A DNA stretch of 64,000 nucleotides. Source: Treponema vincentii (lineage in GTDB: Bacteria > Spirochaetota > Spirochaetia > Treponematales > Treponemataceae). Location: assembly GCF_010365865.1 (NCBI RefSeq), contig NZ_CP048020.1, forward strand, positions 1,116,001 through 1,180,000. The letters run 5' to 3'. Positions 35,698-45,139 of this stretch are shown in pieces (the first letter of the stretch is position 1; each line of letters begins with the position of its first letter). Made by a program: the position numbers and the translations under genes. Below the pieces are notes generated by a model that saw only the letters and a program-made list of their open reading frames with translations, did not search any database and had not been told where the DNA came from.

Positions 35698-38193
35698 ATC
35701 GATATGCTCCTTATCAGTTATATTTTCAGGCTTTGCCGGCGATTTTACTTCCGTTTGCGATTCCGGTTCGGCGGCAGAACAGATACAGGCATCAGTTTGT
35801 ACACTACACGCAGCAGGCTGTGCATCATCGTACTTTTCACCGGTAGGAACAGCTCCGCAGTATTGCATATTATGAGCCTCCTGTGCAATACGTTTCGGAC
35901 GGAATCTGTTCAACCGCAATGCATTGGTAACCACCGACACCGAACTAAAGCTCATTGCGACGGCGGCAAACATGGGACTGAGCCTGAGTCCGAATAGAGT
36001 ATAAAAGAGACCTGCCGCAAGCGGGATACACAGCGAATTGTAAAAAAGCGCCCAGAACAGGTTTTGTTTAATGGTACGCATAACGGTTTTACTGAGCTGA
36101 ATCGCAGTAACCGCCGTTTCAAGACTGTTATTCATTAGGACGATATCCGCGCTTTCTATCGCGATATCCGTGCCGCCGCCGATTGCGATACCGACATCCG
36201 CAGCAGTCAGTGCGGGAGCATCGTTAATACCGTCGCCGATAAAAGCCGGTGAAAAGCCTTTCGACCGATAATATTCGACTTTTGCTTTTTTGTCCTGCGG
36301 CAACAATTCCGCTACGACATCTCCGATACCGACAATCCTTTGGATAGCCTCTGCCGTCCGTTGATTATCTCCGGTAAGCATAACCGTATGGATGCCCATT
36401 TCATGGAAATCGCGAATGGCTCGAATGCTGCCTTCCTTTACCGGATCGGCGACGGCAATAAGCCCGACACATTCATCCCCTATTATAACCAACAACGGAG
36501 AAGCGCCTTTTTCGGCAGCTTCCGCAAGCCGCGTATGGATCGCTTCCGATATGGGAATAGCCAATTCCTTGCAGAGTTTCGTATTTCCGGCGCCGATTCT
36601 TACATTTTCGATTAACGAGATTCCGTTAAGCTCATCGACTGTAGCCGTTCCGCAGATTCCCTTTCCATGTATCGCCATAAAATCACTCACTTTAAACGGC
36701 GATAGTTTTTTTTCTTCTGCTGCCCGGATGATTGCATGGGCAAGCGGGTGTTCGGATAAATGTTCAAGGCTGTAGGCAACCCACAGGATATCATTGTCGG
36801 TGTAGCGTTCGGAAAATACTTCAATGCGCTGCAACGTCGGTTTTCCTTCCGTAATAGTCCCTGTCTTATCGAGCAAAACAGCGGTAATGCGGTGAGCGAG
36901 TTCGAGTCCTTCCGCGGAACGGATAAGGATACCAAGCTGAGCACCCTTGCCGGTACCGGCCATAATCGCAGTCGGCGTTGCAAGGCCAAGCGCACAGGGA
37001 CAGGAAATAACCAACACGGAAATAGCGGTCGAAAGTGCAAACTCAAAAGTCGCCCCTGCGATAAGCCAAGAGATAAAGGCAACAAGCGAGATCAGCATGA
37101 CAATCGGCACAAAATAGCCGCTGATAACGTCAGCCAGCTTTGCAACCGGAGCCTTTGATGAGGACGCTTCTTCGACAAGCGCAATAATCCGCGCCAATGT
37201 CGTGTCATTCCCTACTTTGTCCGCCCGGAAAGTAAAGCTACCCGATAAATTATGCGAGGCGCTAATCACCGAATCTCCAACAGTCTTTTCGACCGGGATG
37301 CTTTCTCCGGTAATGGCCGATTCGTCGAGCGATGTGCTTCCTTCTATTATGGTACCGTCAACGGGTAAGGTTTGCCCCGGGCGGATAACGATGGCATCGC
37401 CAATCACAATATTTTCGACGGGAATTTCAATTTCCGTACCATTCCGTAATACATGAGCTGTCTGCGGTCGGAGCTGTATCAATTTTTGTAATGCCTCTGA
37501 AGTCTTCTTTTTTGCCCGTGCCTCCAAAAATTTTCCCAAGGAAATCAGCGTTAAAATCATTGCTGAAGATTCAAAATAGAGATCCTTCATATAGAGCTGC
37601 ACGACATCTAATTGACCGTGCCCTAGGCCGTATCCGATCCGGTACAGCGCAAAAACTCCGTAGATCACTGCGGCGCCGGAACCGACAGCGATAAGACTGT
37701 TCATATTCGGTGCGCGGTGATATAAGCTCGTAAGTCCGTTAGTAAAAAAACGGCGGTTCAGTATGAGAACCGGCAGCGTGAGCAGAAATTGCGTAAAGAC
37801 AAAGATGAGAGCATTCTCGGCTCCTGCAAAAAAGGGGGGAAGAGGCAACTTGAGCATCCGTCCCATTGACACATACATCAACGGAATCAGAAAGAAAAGG
37901 GAGAAGATGAATTGTTTTTTTTCAGCATCGGCGATTTCAGAATCAGTCTTTTGAACAGACGGTCGCACCGTATTTTCTTCAGACAGCGGAAATGCTCCGT
38001 AACCGATTTTTTCTATCGTTTGTATGATGGTATCGGTATTAAGGGTATCGGGATTATAGGTGACGGTCATCCGATTTGTTAAGAGATTGACCTGCACCGT
38101 CTCTACACCGGCAAGACGACTTACCGCCTTTTCTACATTTGCGGAGCAGGCGGCACAGCTCATACCGGTAACGGTAAAATAGCGCGTTTGCAT
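35488..38193 (-). CDS. copA: copper-translocating P-type ATPase with C-terminal CopZ-like domain
   Basis: About 901 aa from the ATG at 38193. An N-terminal heavy-metal domain has GMSCAAC. The P1B-ATPase core has the CPC transmembrane motif (SCPCALGLATPT), phosphorylation site DKTGT and GDGINDAP, plus the N-domain SEHPLA, so it should export Cu(I). After the core comes a Cys-rich linker (YCGAVP, CSVQTDACIC) and a second heavy-metal domain (VEGMSCGHCS), which is unusual at the C-terminus. An ATG at 38232 is rejected because it lies upstream of the promoter. The 3' part may also be translated alone (see 35488-35697). Confidence 0.92.
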   Translation of the reverse strand: MQTRYFTVTGMSCAACSANVEKAVSRLAGVETVQVNLLTNRMTVTYNPDTLNTDTIIQTIEKIGYGAFPLSEENTVRPSVQKTDSEIADAEKKQFIFSLFFLIPLMYVSMGRMLKLPLPPFFAGAENALIFVFTQFLLTLPVLILNRRFFTNGLTSLYHRAPNMNSLIAVGSGAAVIYGVFALYRIGYGLGHGQLDVVQLYMKDLYFESSAMILTLISLGKFLEARAKKKTSEALQKLIQLRPQTAHVLRNGTEIEIPVENIVIGDAIVIRPGQTLPVDGTIIEGSTSLDESAITGESIPVEKTVGDSVISASHNLSGSFTFRADKVGNDTTLARIIALVEEASSSKAPVAKLADVISGYFVPIVMLISLVAFISWLIAGATFEFALSTAISVLVISCPCALGLATPTAIMAGTGKGAQLGILIRSAEGLELAHRITAVLLDKTGTITEGKPTLQRIEVFSERYTDNDILWVAYSLEHLSEHPLAHAIIRAAEEKKLSPFKVSDFMAIHGKGICGTATVDELNGISLIENVRIGAGNTKLCKELAIPISEAIHTRLAEAAEKGASPLLVIIGDECVGLIAVADPVKEGSIRAIRDFHEMGIHTVMLTGDNQRTAEAIQRIVGIGDVVAELLPQDKKAKVEYYRSKGFSPAFIGDGINDAPALTAADVGIAIGGGTDIAIESADIVLMNNSLETAVTAIQLSKTVMRTIKQNLFWALFYNSLCIPLAAGLFYTLFGLRLSPMFAAVAMSFSSVSVVTNALRLNRFRPKRIAQEAHNMQYCGAVPTGEKYDDAQPAACSVQTDACICSAAEPESQTEVKSPAKPENITDKEHIDMKNITLTVEGMSCGHCSARVEKALNAIEGVSAKVDLDAKAASVTYPDTVTIDALKAAVTDAGYSVTGSH

Positions 38194-38199
38194 ATCGGT

Positions 38200-38228
38200 A
38201 GTATAGTAGAATACGGGGCTAAAGGCAA
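38200..38228 (-). promoter_or_regulatory. copA promoter, leaderless
   Basis: On the minus strand TTGCCT (38223-38228), a 17-bp spacer, TATACT (38200-38205). The ATG at 38193 follows after 6 nt with no Shine-Dalgarno sequence. No obvious CopY/CueR operator is seen in the spacer. Confidence 0.7.
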
Positions 38229-38286
38229 GCAAAACGCATTGTTAAGGAATGTGAGAAAAGATACAGTCACTGTTTTGCCGAAGACG

Positions 38287-38316
38287 AGGCAACCGCATCT
38301 TCCGATACGGTTGCCT
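38287..38316. repeat. GGCAACCG/CGGTTGCC palindrome
   Basis: Nine-bp perfect arms AGGCAACCG/CGGTTGCCT between ygfK and copA, with a T run on the plus-strand side and a GGA-containing loop on the minus strand. Related to 8241-8274, 43222-43255 and 48499-48529. May serve as a terminator. Confidence 0.55.
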
Positions 38317-38391
38317 TTTAATTTTTTTCACCTCGTTATCAGCTGTGCTGATGAAGTATTTCCAAAAACTAATCACGTTTTTGAAAATACT

Positions 38392-41300
38392 CTACAGTAA
38401 ATACGCGTACTGCGTCTTTACCGCATTGATAATCTGCAAGAGCTCTTTGGGAAGAGCGGTTTCCGTTGCAAGCGTGATGTCGCGGACTTCTCCGGCAAGC
38501 CGCACCCTGCATCGGCTGCGTGCATCATCAAGATAGAGGAAGCCTTCATTTGTGCTGTCGAGGAAGTCTTTTTCCGAGTGGAACAGCGTGAATTTATCCT
38601 TGTACGGAGCGCTCTCGTAGGGGCAGAATGTCGCGCAGTTGCCGCACTCGTTACACATACCGTCCACGTGAACAATCTGCTTCATACACATACCGGGTAC
38701 CGTGAGCGCAAGGTTCGCGCGGTTCGGGCACACATCGACGCAAGATTCACAGACAGTCGAGCATTCCAAACAGCGGACGCTTTCTTTCGCAACGCCGTCG
38801 GAGGCGGCAAGGTTCATCGGCATTAAAATTGCCCGCTTTGAGTACGCCGATGCGGTAACGGGGTTGTAGTTCAGCATTGTAAACTGAGCCGTCCACGCCT
38901 GCGCCTTTACCGACTCGATAATCGCCTTCGCCGCTTTGGTTGCATTGGCAATAGCTTGTACAACCGTGGCAGGCCCCGCGGCGCAATCCCCGATGACATA
39001 CACGTTCTTCACATTCGTTTCAAACGTAGCGGGATTGTATTGCGCTCTTCCTTTTCCGTCCAGCGCAATGCCGGATTCTGCAAAGAGATCGGTGTCGATT
39101 TTTTCACCGATAGATGCAATTACGGTGTCGGCGGGGATGTCTACAAACTCACCCGACGGTACCGGTTTTTGCCGGCCGTCTGCGCCCCGTTCACCGAGCT
39201 TCATCTTTTCGCAGCGCAAAATTCCGTTTTCATACGAAACAGGCGCAAGCAGTTCTTTAAATTCAACCCCGTCTTCCAAGGCGAGTTCCAGTTCTTCCGC
39301 ATCGGCGGGCATAAACTGCTTGGTTCTGCGGTATACGATAAAGGAATGTTCAACCCCCTTCGTACGCTTTGCAACGCGGGCGGCATCCATCGCGGTGTTT
39401 CCCGCACCGAGGATCACGACGTTTTTCCCCAGCTTGAGCGTTTCGGGCGCTTGCTTCGCCTGTTCAAGGAATTCGATAACGTTTGCTGCCGCTCCTTTTT
39501 CCAAAGCCAGCGCACTCTGCTTCCACGCGCCGATAGCAAACACGACATGGGTAAAGCCCTGTTTTTTCAGCGCTTCAACGGAACGCTGTTCGCTGTTATA
39601 CACGAAGGAAGCGCCGAAGGAAGATGCTAGCTCAACATCCTGCCCGATCGACGCAGCAGGGATTCTGAACTCAGGGATGACGTACTGCACGATACCGCCG
39701 GCGCGCGCTTTCTTTTCAAACACGGTAACGTCCGCTCCGTCGCGAGTTAAAAAATAGGCGGCTGCAAGACCGGCAGGGCCGGCTCCGATAACGGCAACCT
39801 TCGCTCCGTTTTTCTGCGCCGGTTTTTGTGTCTTTATGTTTTGTTTCAAAGTCTCGATCGCATGGCGCGCCGCTTCGAGTTTAACGGCACGGATATGCAC
39901 ATGATCTTCATAGAAATTGCGGGTACAGCCGGTCATACAGCGATGGTTACAGATCGTACCGGTGATGAACGGCAGCGGGTTTTTATCGGTGATAACACGG
40001 AGCGCTTCTTCGTATTTTTGCTCGCCGGTCAGCCTGATATAGGCGGGAATATCCTGATTGATGGGACAGCCGGAAATACAGGGAGCGGCAAAGCAGTCGG
40101 CAAGCGGCACCTTTGCAGGAATCTTGAGGAACGCTTCAGGCTTAACCGATTTGCGATTGCGCGGGTTTTCAACAACGGCATTTGAAAGGCGGCGCAGTTT
40201 TTCCACGTCGATAGAAAAATCCTTGTTAAACGGCTTGGCTGTCAGCTCGCCAACCAGCTGCTGGCAACGGGCATATCCACCCGGCTTCAAAATTGTTGTT
40301 GCAATCGTAATGGGGCAAATTCCCGTTTCGTAAATATCGGCAATGTTAAAATAATCCGCGCCGCCCGAATAAGAAATACGGAGCTTTCCGTTAAAGACTT
40401 CCGACAATTTCAGCGCAACGGCGATAGACAGCGGGAACAGCGACCGTCCCGACATATACATTTCCTGTCCGGGTAGCTCCCCGCGGGCAATGTCTACGGG
40501 GAAGGTGTTGGTAATCTTAACCCCGAACATCAGTCCGCGCTTATCAGACTCCTGCAGCAAACGCTCAAGCATGGGTACCGCATCGCTGAACTGTAAATCA
40601 TCTTTAAAATGATGATCGTCAAACTGAACGTACTCATAGCCCATCTTGTTCATACGATCGCGGGCAAATTCATAGCCGAGCAGCGTGGGGTTACACTTGA
40701 TATAGGTATGGAGGTGTTTTTCCGTGATGAGGTACATCGCGATGCGTTCGATTTCGGCAGGCGGACAGCCGTGCAAAGTGGAAAGCGTAATGGAGGTACA
40801 CACCTGCGTCGGCAATCCGCGGAGGAAGGCTTCCGACACGGATGGGAACAAATCGGTATGGCTTAAAAGGTAGTCGGTACATTCCTTCCACACCGGCGTA
40901 TTCGAGGCGTTCCGCATCCCTTCGATAAAGGCGTCAACTTTCGGGGTCTTAATCCCTTCAAGGTCGTAGCCGACGCTCATGTTAAAGATAAAACCGTCGG
41001 GGCTGCCGAGACCGTATTCCTGCGAAATCACTTTAAGCGCAAACCACGCCTTTACATACTCGTCAAAAGCCTGCGGTACGCGCAGCTCGGTAGACCATTC
41101 GACATTGTAACATTCGTCCGCCGCATTGATACACGGCTTTGCAACCGGCAGGTCTTTCTCCGTCTAACTTTTGGACAGTCTTTAGCTCGAAGAACCGGCA
41201 GCCCGCAGCATACGCAGCAACGATATTTTGCGCCAACTGTGTGTGCGGCCCCGCAGCCGGCCCAAGCGGGTTTTCAAACCGCTGCCCGAACAGTTCCAAA

Positions 41301-41423
41301 TAACGTTTGGAATCGGCGCGGTACAGTTTTTTTAACGCCGAAAATCGTCCCCTCGGTTTGATACTCCGTTCTAATCCATTCCATCAAATTCTTGAACGGT
41401 ATCGGGTTCATTCTATCACTCAT
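38392..41423 (-). pseudogene. ygfK: YgfK-type putative selenate reductase subunit, broken by two +1 frameshifts
   Basis: Joined, the gene would encode about 1009 aa (E. coli YgfK is about 1030). The reading frame changes twice. A run of seven A (near 41331) where six keep frame breaks after FGVKK, and AAA (near 41155) where AA keeps frame breaks after LDGE. Downstream, 879 codons are open. They include a dihydropyrimidine-dehydrogenase-like barrel, CxxxCP clusters (CFAAPCISGCPIN), the GltD-like FAD/NAD domain (GAGPAGLAAAYFL, GAGNTAMDAARVA) and C-terminal 4Fe-4S motifs (CNECGNCATFCP, CESCVDVCP). AGGGAG precedes the ATG. Both shifts are in A runs, so sequencing error is possible. ssnA lies upstream in the same direction. 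Confidence 0.85.
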
Positions 41424-41490
41424 ACTCTATTTTCTCCCTTGTATCATCATAAATTCGATACAATTGCAGTGTGAATAACTGCTCCGTTTA

Positions 41491-41628
41491 CCTCTAAAAA
41501 CTTCAGTTTTTAGAGGTTTTCCTTAAGCTTATTTGCGATGTTTTAATTTAAGTTACTGTACTATAAGGACTTAAATTAAAACTCGCTGGGCATATCTAAA
41601 AATCTAACCGAGTTTTTAGATATGCCCA
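41491..41628 (+). repeat. three consecutive long palindromes upstream of ygfK
   Basis: The 41424-41675 gap has no gene. It holds CCTCTAAAAAC-TTCA-GTTTTTAGAGG (41491-41516), a B-type stem GCGATGTTTTAATTTAAGT pairing with ACTTAAATTAAAACTCGC (41535-41586), and a 16-bp perfect stem TGGGCATATCTAAAAA/TTTTTAGATATGCCCA (41587-41628). A GGTATTC/GAATACC pair follows at about 41630-41672. The B stem has the same GCGATG...CTCGC closing as the GGA elements. Confidence 0.7.
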
Positions 41629-41675
41629 GGTATTCCTCAGATGCATACTCTTGTGAATACCGGGGAGATTACTTT

Positions 41676-43001
41676 CTACAACCTCTTCCACAGGGCGGCG
41701 CTGACTTCCCGCGCTTTGGCAAAGACGGCTTCTTCGTCGGCGACGGTAACAACGCGATCCTTCATCAGCACCTTGCCTGCCGCGATGGTCGTTACCACGT
41801 TACGGCCATTCATACCGAACAGAATGTGGCCGTTCGCGTTACCGGCATGGAGAGGCGTCAGCGGGTTATAGTCGGTAACGATTACGTCAGCATTCGCTCC
41901 CGCTTTAAGGACGCCGAGCTCACCGTCAAAGTAGCGCGCGGCAATCTTTGCGTTATTGGTAAACAGCATTTCGGGGATTTCCGTCCATGCGGCGGTGGCA
42001 TCGCAGGTGTTGTGCTTGTGCAGGATATTTGCAACCTTGTACGATTCAAGCATATCGCTCGTATATCCGTCCGTACCGAGCCCGATCAAAATGCCGCGCT
42101 TAAAGATTTCCAACACCGGCGGACAGCCGACCGCATTACCCATATTCGATTCGGGGTTATGCACGACCATCGTATCGGTTTCTTTCAATAAATCCATTTC
42201 CAAAGGATTGATGTGGATACAGTGCACGGCAAAGGTATTTTTACCGAGGATATCAAAATCGTAGAGGCGCTGTACAACCCGCTTCCCGTGTTTCTGCACC
42301 GAATCGAACACATCGGACATACCCTCCGCAACATGGATGTGGTATCCTGCGCCCGCCGGAAGCTGAGAAGCGCAGTATTCGAGTGTTTTATCCGACAGTG
42401 TGAATGCGGCATGGAGCCCCATCATCGCCGCCTGCTTGGGATTTTTCTTCTTTTGACAAGCGCGGATAAATTCGGCATTTTCTGCAACCGCTTTTTTCAT
42501 CTCAGCCTCGCCGTTCCGGTCCGAAACTTCATAGCAAAGGTTCACCCGCAACCCGAGTTCTTCGGCAACATCCGCAAGAGTAAAAAGGCTCCCCGTTGTT
42601 TCGCCGTAGCTTGCATGATGGTCAAAAACCGTCGTTACGCCGTTTTTAATACAGTCGATCAGCGTCGTGTAAGCGCTGTATTTCGTATCCTCTAAAAGGA
42701 GATTATTATCAAGATGCCACCACAGCCCTTCCAAAATATCCAAGAAATTCTGCGGATTGTAATTTTTTAACGCAATGCCGCGGGCAAAAGCGCTATAAAT
42801 ATGATGATGCGTGTTAATAAAGGCAGGCATGATGCACCGCTTTTTTGCATCGATATATTCCGCTGCGGGGTACTTTGCCCGCAATTCGGCATCGGTACCG
42901 ACCTCTTTGATTGAACTTCCCTCAATGCAAACACAGCCGTTTTCGATAAAAGGCTTGTTCGGATCGCGGGTAATAAGCATACCATTTCCAACTAATAACA
43001 T
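41676..43001 (-). CDS. ssnA: SsnA-type amidohydrolase
   Basis: A 441-aa metal-dependent amidohydrolase of the SsnA/chlorohydrolase family, close to the 442 aa of E. coli SsnA. Metal ligands are seen in NTHHHIYSAF (about residue 65), HVAEG (about 215) and GLGTDG (about 310). The start is set at 43001 (MLLVGNGMLITRDP) because GGAGGG lies 9 nt before it and the family begins there. A longer frame opening at 43124 runs through an inserted palindromic element. The gene is upstream of ygfK and probably works with it in purine or related heterocycle breakdown; the reaction is not established. Confidence 0.9.
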   Translation of the reverse strand: MLLVGNGMLITRDPNKPFIENGCVCIEGSSIKEVGTDAELRAKYPAAEYIDAKKRCIMPAFINTHHHIYSAFARGIALKNYNPQNFLDILEGLWWHLDNNLLLEDTKYSAYTTLIDCIKNGVTTVFDHHASYGETTGSLFTLADVAEELGLRVNLCYEVSDRNGEAEMKKAVAENAEFIRACQKKKNPKQAAMMGLHAAFTLSDKTLEYCASQLPAGAGYHIHVAEGMSDVFDSVQKHGKRVVQRLYDFDILGKNTFAVHCIHINPLEMDLLKETDTMVVHNPESNMGNAVGCPPVLEIFKRGILIGLGTDGYTSDMLESYKVANILHKHNTCDATAAWTEIPEMLFTNNAKIAARYFDGELGVLKAGANADVIVTDYNPLTPLHAGNANGHILFGMNGRNVVTTIAAGKVLMKDRVVTVADEEAVFAKAREVSAALWKRL

Positions 43002-43021
43002 AGAATGATCCCTCCACGCTT

Positions 43022-43255
43022 GGGTAAACGCATCAGATTTAGGTTTTAACAGCCCCGCAGAATAAGTGAGTTCGTCCAACCAGAATTTCGCCGCTTCACG
43101 ACTCAAATGGTTGTTCGTCCTCACTTATTCTGCGGATTTTGATATTAGCCATCTGATGTGTTTACCCTTCTTGTAACATAAAAGTGTGCGAAATGTTATC
43201 GAAAATTTCGCACACAAGGAAGGCAACCGTTTGAAATAGTTCTGCTACGGTTGCC
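43022..43255 (+). repeat. composite palindromic element, copy 1 (MITE-like)
   Basis: A 146-bp part (43022-43167) has terminal inverted repeats GGGTAAACGCATCAGAT/ATCTGATGTGTTTACCC (16 of 17) and a 16-bp inner stem CCGCAGAATAAGTGAG/CTCACTTATTCTGCGG. It is followed by GTGTGCGAAAT/ATTTCGCACAC (43184-43215) and AGGCAACCG/CGGTTGCC (43222-43255). The same three parts occur in reverse at 48499-48730. It sits 20 bp upstream of the ssnA start. The rest of the 43168-43395 gap holds no gene. Confidence 0.8.
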
Positions 43256-43395
43256 ATGGATACACAACACAAAGATATTTGCACTTTCTTCAGTATCCCA
43301 TAGAATTAGATAAAACGCAAGAAAAAACTAAAAAAAATTTGGAAGGCCTAAATTTTTTTATGACTAACTGATTCTCTGCACGAATCAATATCGCT

Positions 43396-44130
43396 CTACA
43401 GCTGCCAGCATTCGGTAAGCCACTGCTGTACTGCCCTAAAGCGTTCAAGCATTTTATCGTGATGCCCGAACGGATCGAACACAACGGTTGTATGTGCTAT
43501 CTGCACTCTAAGCGCCTGATGTACTTCTGCTGCGTATTTCGGCGCATTCTCTAACCGGTTGCCGTGTTTTCCGCCCTCTCTCTTTCCATTCAGCAAATAG
43601 ACAGAGGCATTGCTATGCAAAACTTTGTGTTCACGGCAGTATTCCGGAAATCCGGGATACCAAAACGAACCGCAAAGGGAAAATATATACGGTATATCGG
43701 TATATTCGAATAAACTCCACACGGCAGCTAAGCCGCCGAGGGAATGGCCGCCATATGCAAGCCTCGAATCGTCAAGGGGATATTTAGTTTTCAGTTCGGG
43801 CAGTAGTGTCTTGAACAATAGATGATGATATTCCGCGCCCTTGCCGCCAAAAGGAGGACAATCGGTACGGAATGACTCGGCAGCCCATGGTGTATAGTCG
43901 TCAAATCGGCTGCGTGCGTGCAGCCCGAACAAAAAAATACTCGAGGCCAGTGATTTCAGATATTCAATCTGTCCGTCGTTGACAAAAACCGCAGGATAAC
44001 GGTGCTGCAGGTTATATTCTGCAGGTTCCGACACGGTAATGTCTATACCGGACAGACTGATATGGTTCGTTATATCGCGTTTCGTGCTGAAGCTACTTCC
44101 GCAGGAAGGCATCAACAGCTTCCAAGGCAT
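43396..44130 (-). CDS. siderophore esterase-like alpha/beta hydrolase
   Basis: A 244-aa esterase-D/enterochelin-esterase-like hydrolase. The nucleophile elbow is GGHSLGG (about residue 129), and a candidate catalytic His lies in PFGHHDKM (about 222). Its frame overlaps the 3' end of the binding-protein gene by 38 bp; a second ATG at 44112 with GGAAG upstream is an alternative start. As the last gene of an iron-type ABC operon it probably releases iron by cleaving ester bonds of an imported siderophore in the cytoplasm. The substrate is not known. Confidence 0.75.
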   Translation of the reverse strand: MPWKLLMPSCGSSFSTKRDITNHISLSGIDITVSEPAEYNLQHRYPAVFVNDGQIEYLKSLASSIFLFGLHARSRFDDYTPWAAESFRTDCPPFGGKGAEYHHLLFKTLLPELKTKYPLDDSRLAYGGHSLGGLAAVWSLFEYTDIPYIFSLCGSFWYPGFPEYCREHKVLHSNASVYLLNGKREGGKHGNRLENAPKYAAEVHQALRVQIAHTTVVFDPFGHHDKMLERFRAVQQWLTECWQL

Positions 44131-45034
44131 TCAGCACAGCCGTACCATAGTCCATCAGCTCATCATAGGAAATCGTCATAATTTTACGCTGAGCAATAGC
44201 GGGTACGTCAACTAGTACTACATTTGCCTGCAAAGACGAAATCGCATTTGCGTCTAATTTTTTATTCCGGTCGCTCGTTACATAGATGATCAGTTCAGGA
44301 TTCATAGTTATCAGATTTTCTGTCGTAAGCCCTGACGTACCCGTTGCAATATTGGTATAACCGAGTACATTCAGGAGACTTTCTTGCAATGCAGATTTAT
44401 ACGCCCCGAACGTTGTGCCATTATATGCACACATAATAAGCGCCTTCTTAAAAGAAGTCCCCTTTGTTGAAATATGTTGCAGCACAGCATTCAAACGCTG
44501 TTCGAGTTGCTTTGCATACGCTTCTGCCTTGTCCTGTACATTAAAAATAATGCCAAGATTTCTCACATCTTCGATAATATTTTGAAGGTCTTGCTTGATA
44601 TTTAAAACCGAAGCTTTTTGTGCATATATCGGGATACCGTTTTCATTCCAAAAGCTCACCGTACCCAAAGATTTTTCGGAAAACATCATGTTTCTACCGA
44701 GCACTGCATCCGGTTCATACGAAAATACCACTTCCCGGGAAACGGTTTTCTTATTCCCGATATGAGGGATAGAATCGATCGCTTTCTTATACTTACCGGT
44801 CACTGCATTATCCGGATCCAGCATACCGATAATACGATCCTGCAAGCCGAGTTCAATCAGCATTTCCGTCATTGAAAGATTATTGGTAATAACCTTTTTA
44901 GGCGCTTGCTTAAAGACCTGTGTTATTACTTTGCCATCTTTGTCATAGGTGGTAACGCTGACCGGATATGCCGTTTCCGCACTCACTGCGGCAGCAAGAA
45001 AAAGAGCCAATGCAATACTAATACATTGCTTCAT
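44093..45034 (-). CDS. iron-siderophore ABC transporter substrate-binding protein
   Basis: A 313-aa class III (helical-backbone) periplasmic binding protein. A type I signal peptide (residues 1-19, AVSA-ET) is followed by KKVITNNLSMTEMLIELG, typical of FepB/BtuF-like proteins, and a second lobe with ENLITMNPELIIYVTS. No lipobox. AGGAGG is 8 nt before the ATG. It lies between the ATPase gene and the esterase gene. Ligand class (ferric siderophore or heme-like) is inferred from family and neighbours. Confidence 0.87.
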   Translation of the reverse strand: MKQCISIALALFLAAAVSAETAYPVSVTTYDKDGKVITQVFKQAPKKVITNNLSMTEMLIELGLQDRIIGMLDPDNAVTGKYKKAIDSIPHIGNKKTVSREVVFSYEPDAVLGRNMMFSEKSLGTVSFWNENGIPIYAQKASVLNIKQDLQNIIEDVRNLGIIFNVQDKAEAYAKQLEQRLNAVLQHISTKGTSFKKALIMCAYNGTTFGAYKSALQESLLNVLGYTNIATGTSGLTTENLITMNPELIIYVTSDRNKKLDANAISSLQANVVLVDVPAIAQRKIMTISYDELMDYGTAVLNALEAVDAFLRK

Positions 45035-45061
45035 TTGAATAACCTCCTGAGAGTTGTGTGA

Positions 45062-45093
45062 CTCTCTAAAAACTGAGATATAGATTTTTAGAG
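45062..45093. repeat. CTCTAAAAA palindrome inside the iron operon
   Basis: CTCTAAAAA and TTTTTAGAG arms with a short loop in the 105-bp gap between the ATPase and binding-protein genes. Being internal to an operon, it may be an mRNA-processing or stabilising stem that raises binding-protein levels, or one of the dispersed CTCTAAAAA palindromes. Confidence 0.5.
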
Positions 45094-45139
45094 ATGCCGA
45101 TGTCTTTTCTATCTATCAAAGATAGCATAGCCAAAGATA

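Noticed and set aside
38194..38232. Upstream ATG as the start of copA
   Set aside because: It lies upstream of the -10 and -35 boxes, and the metal-binding domain begins at 38193.
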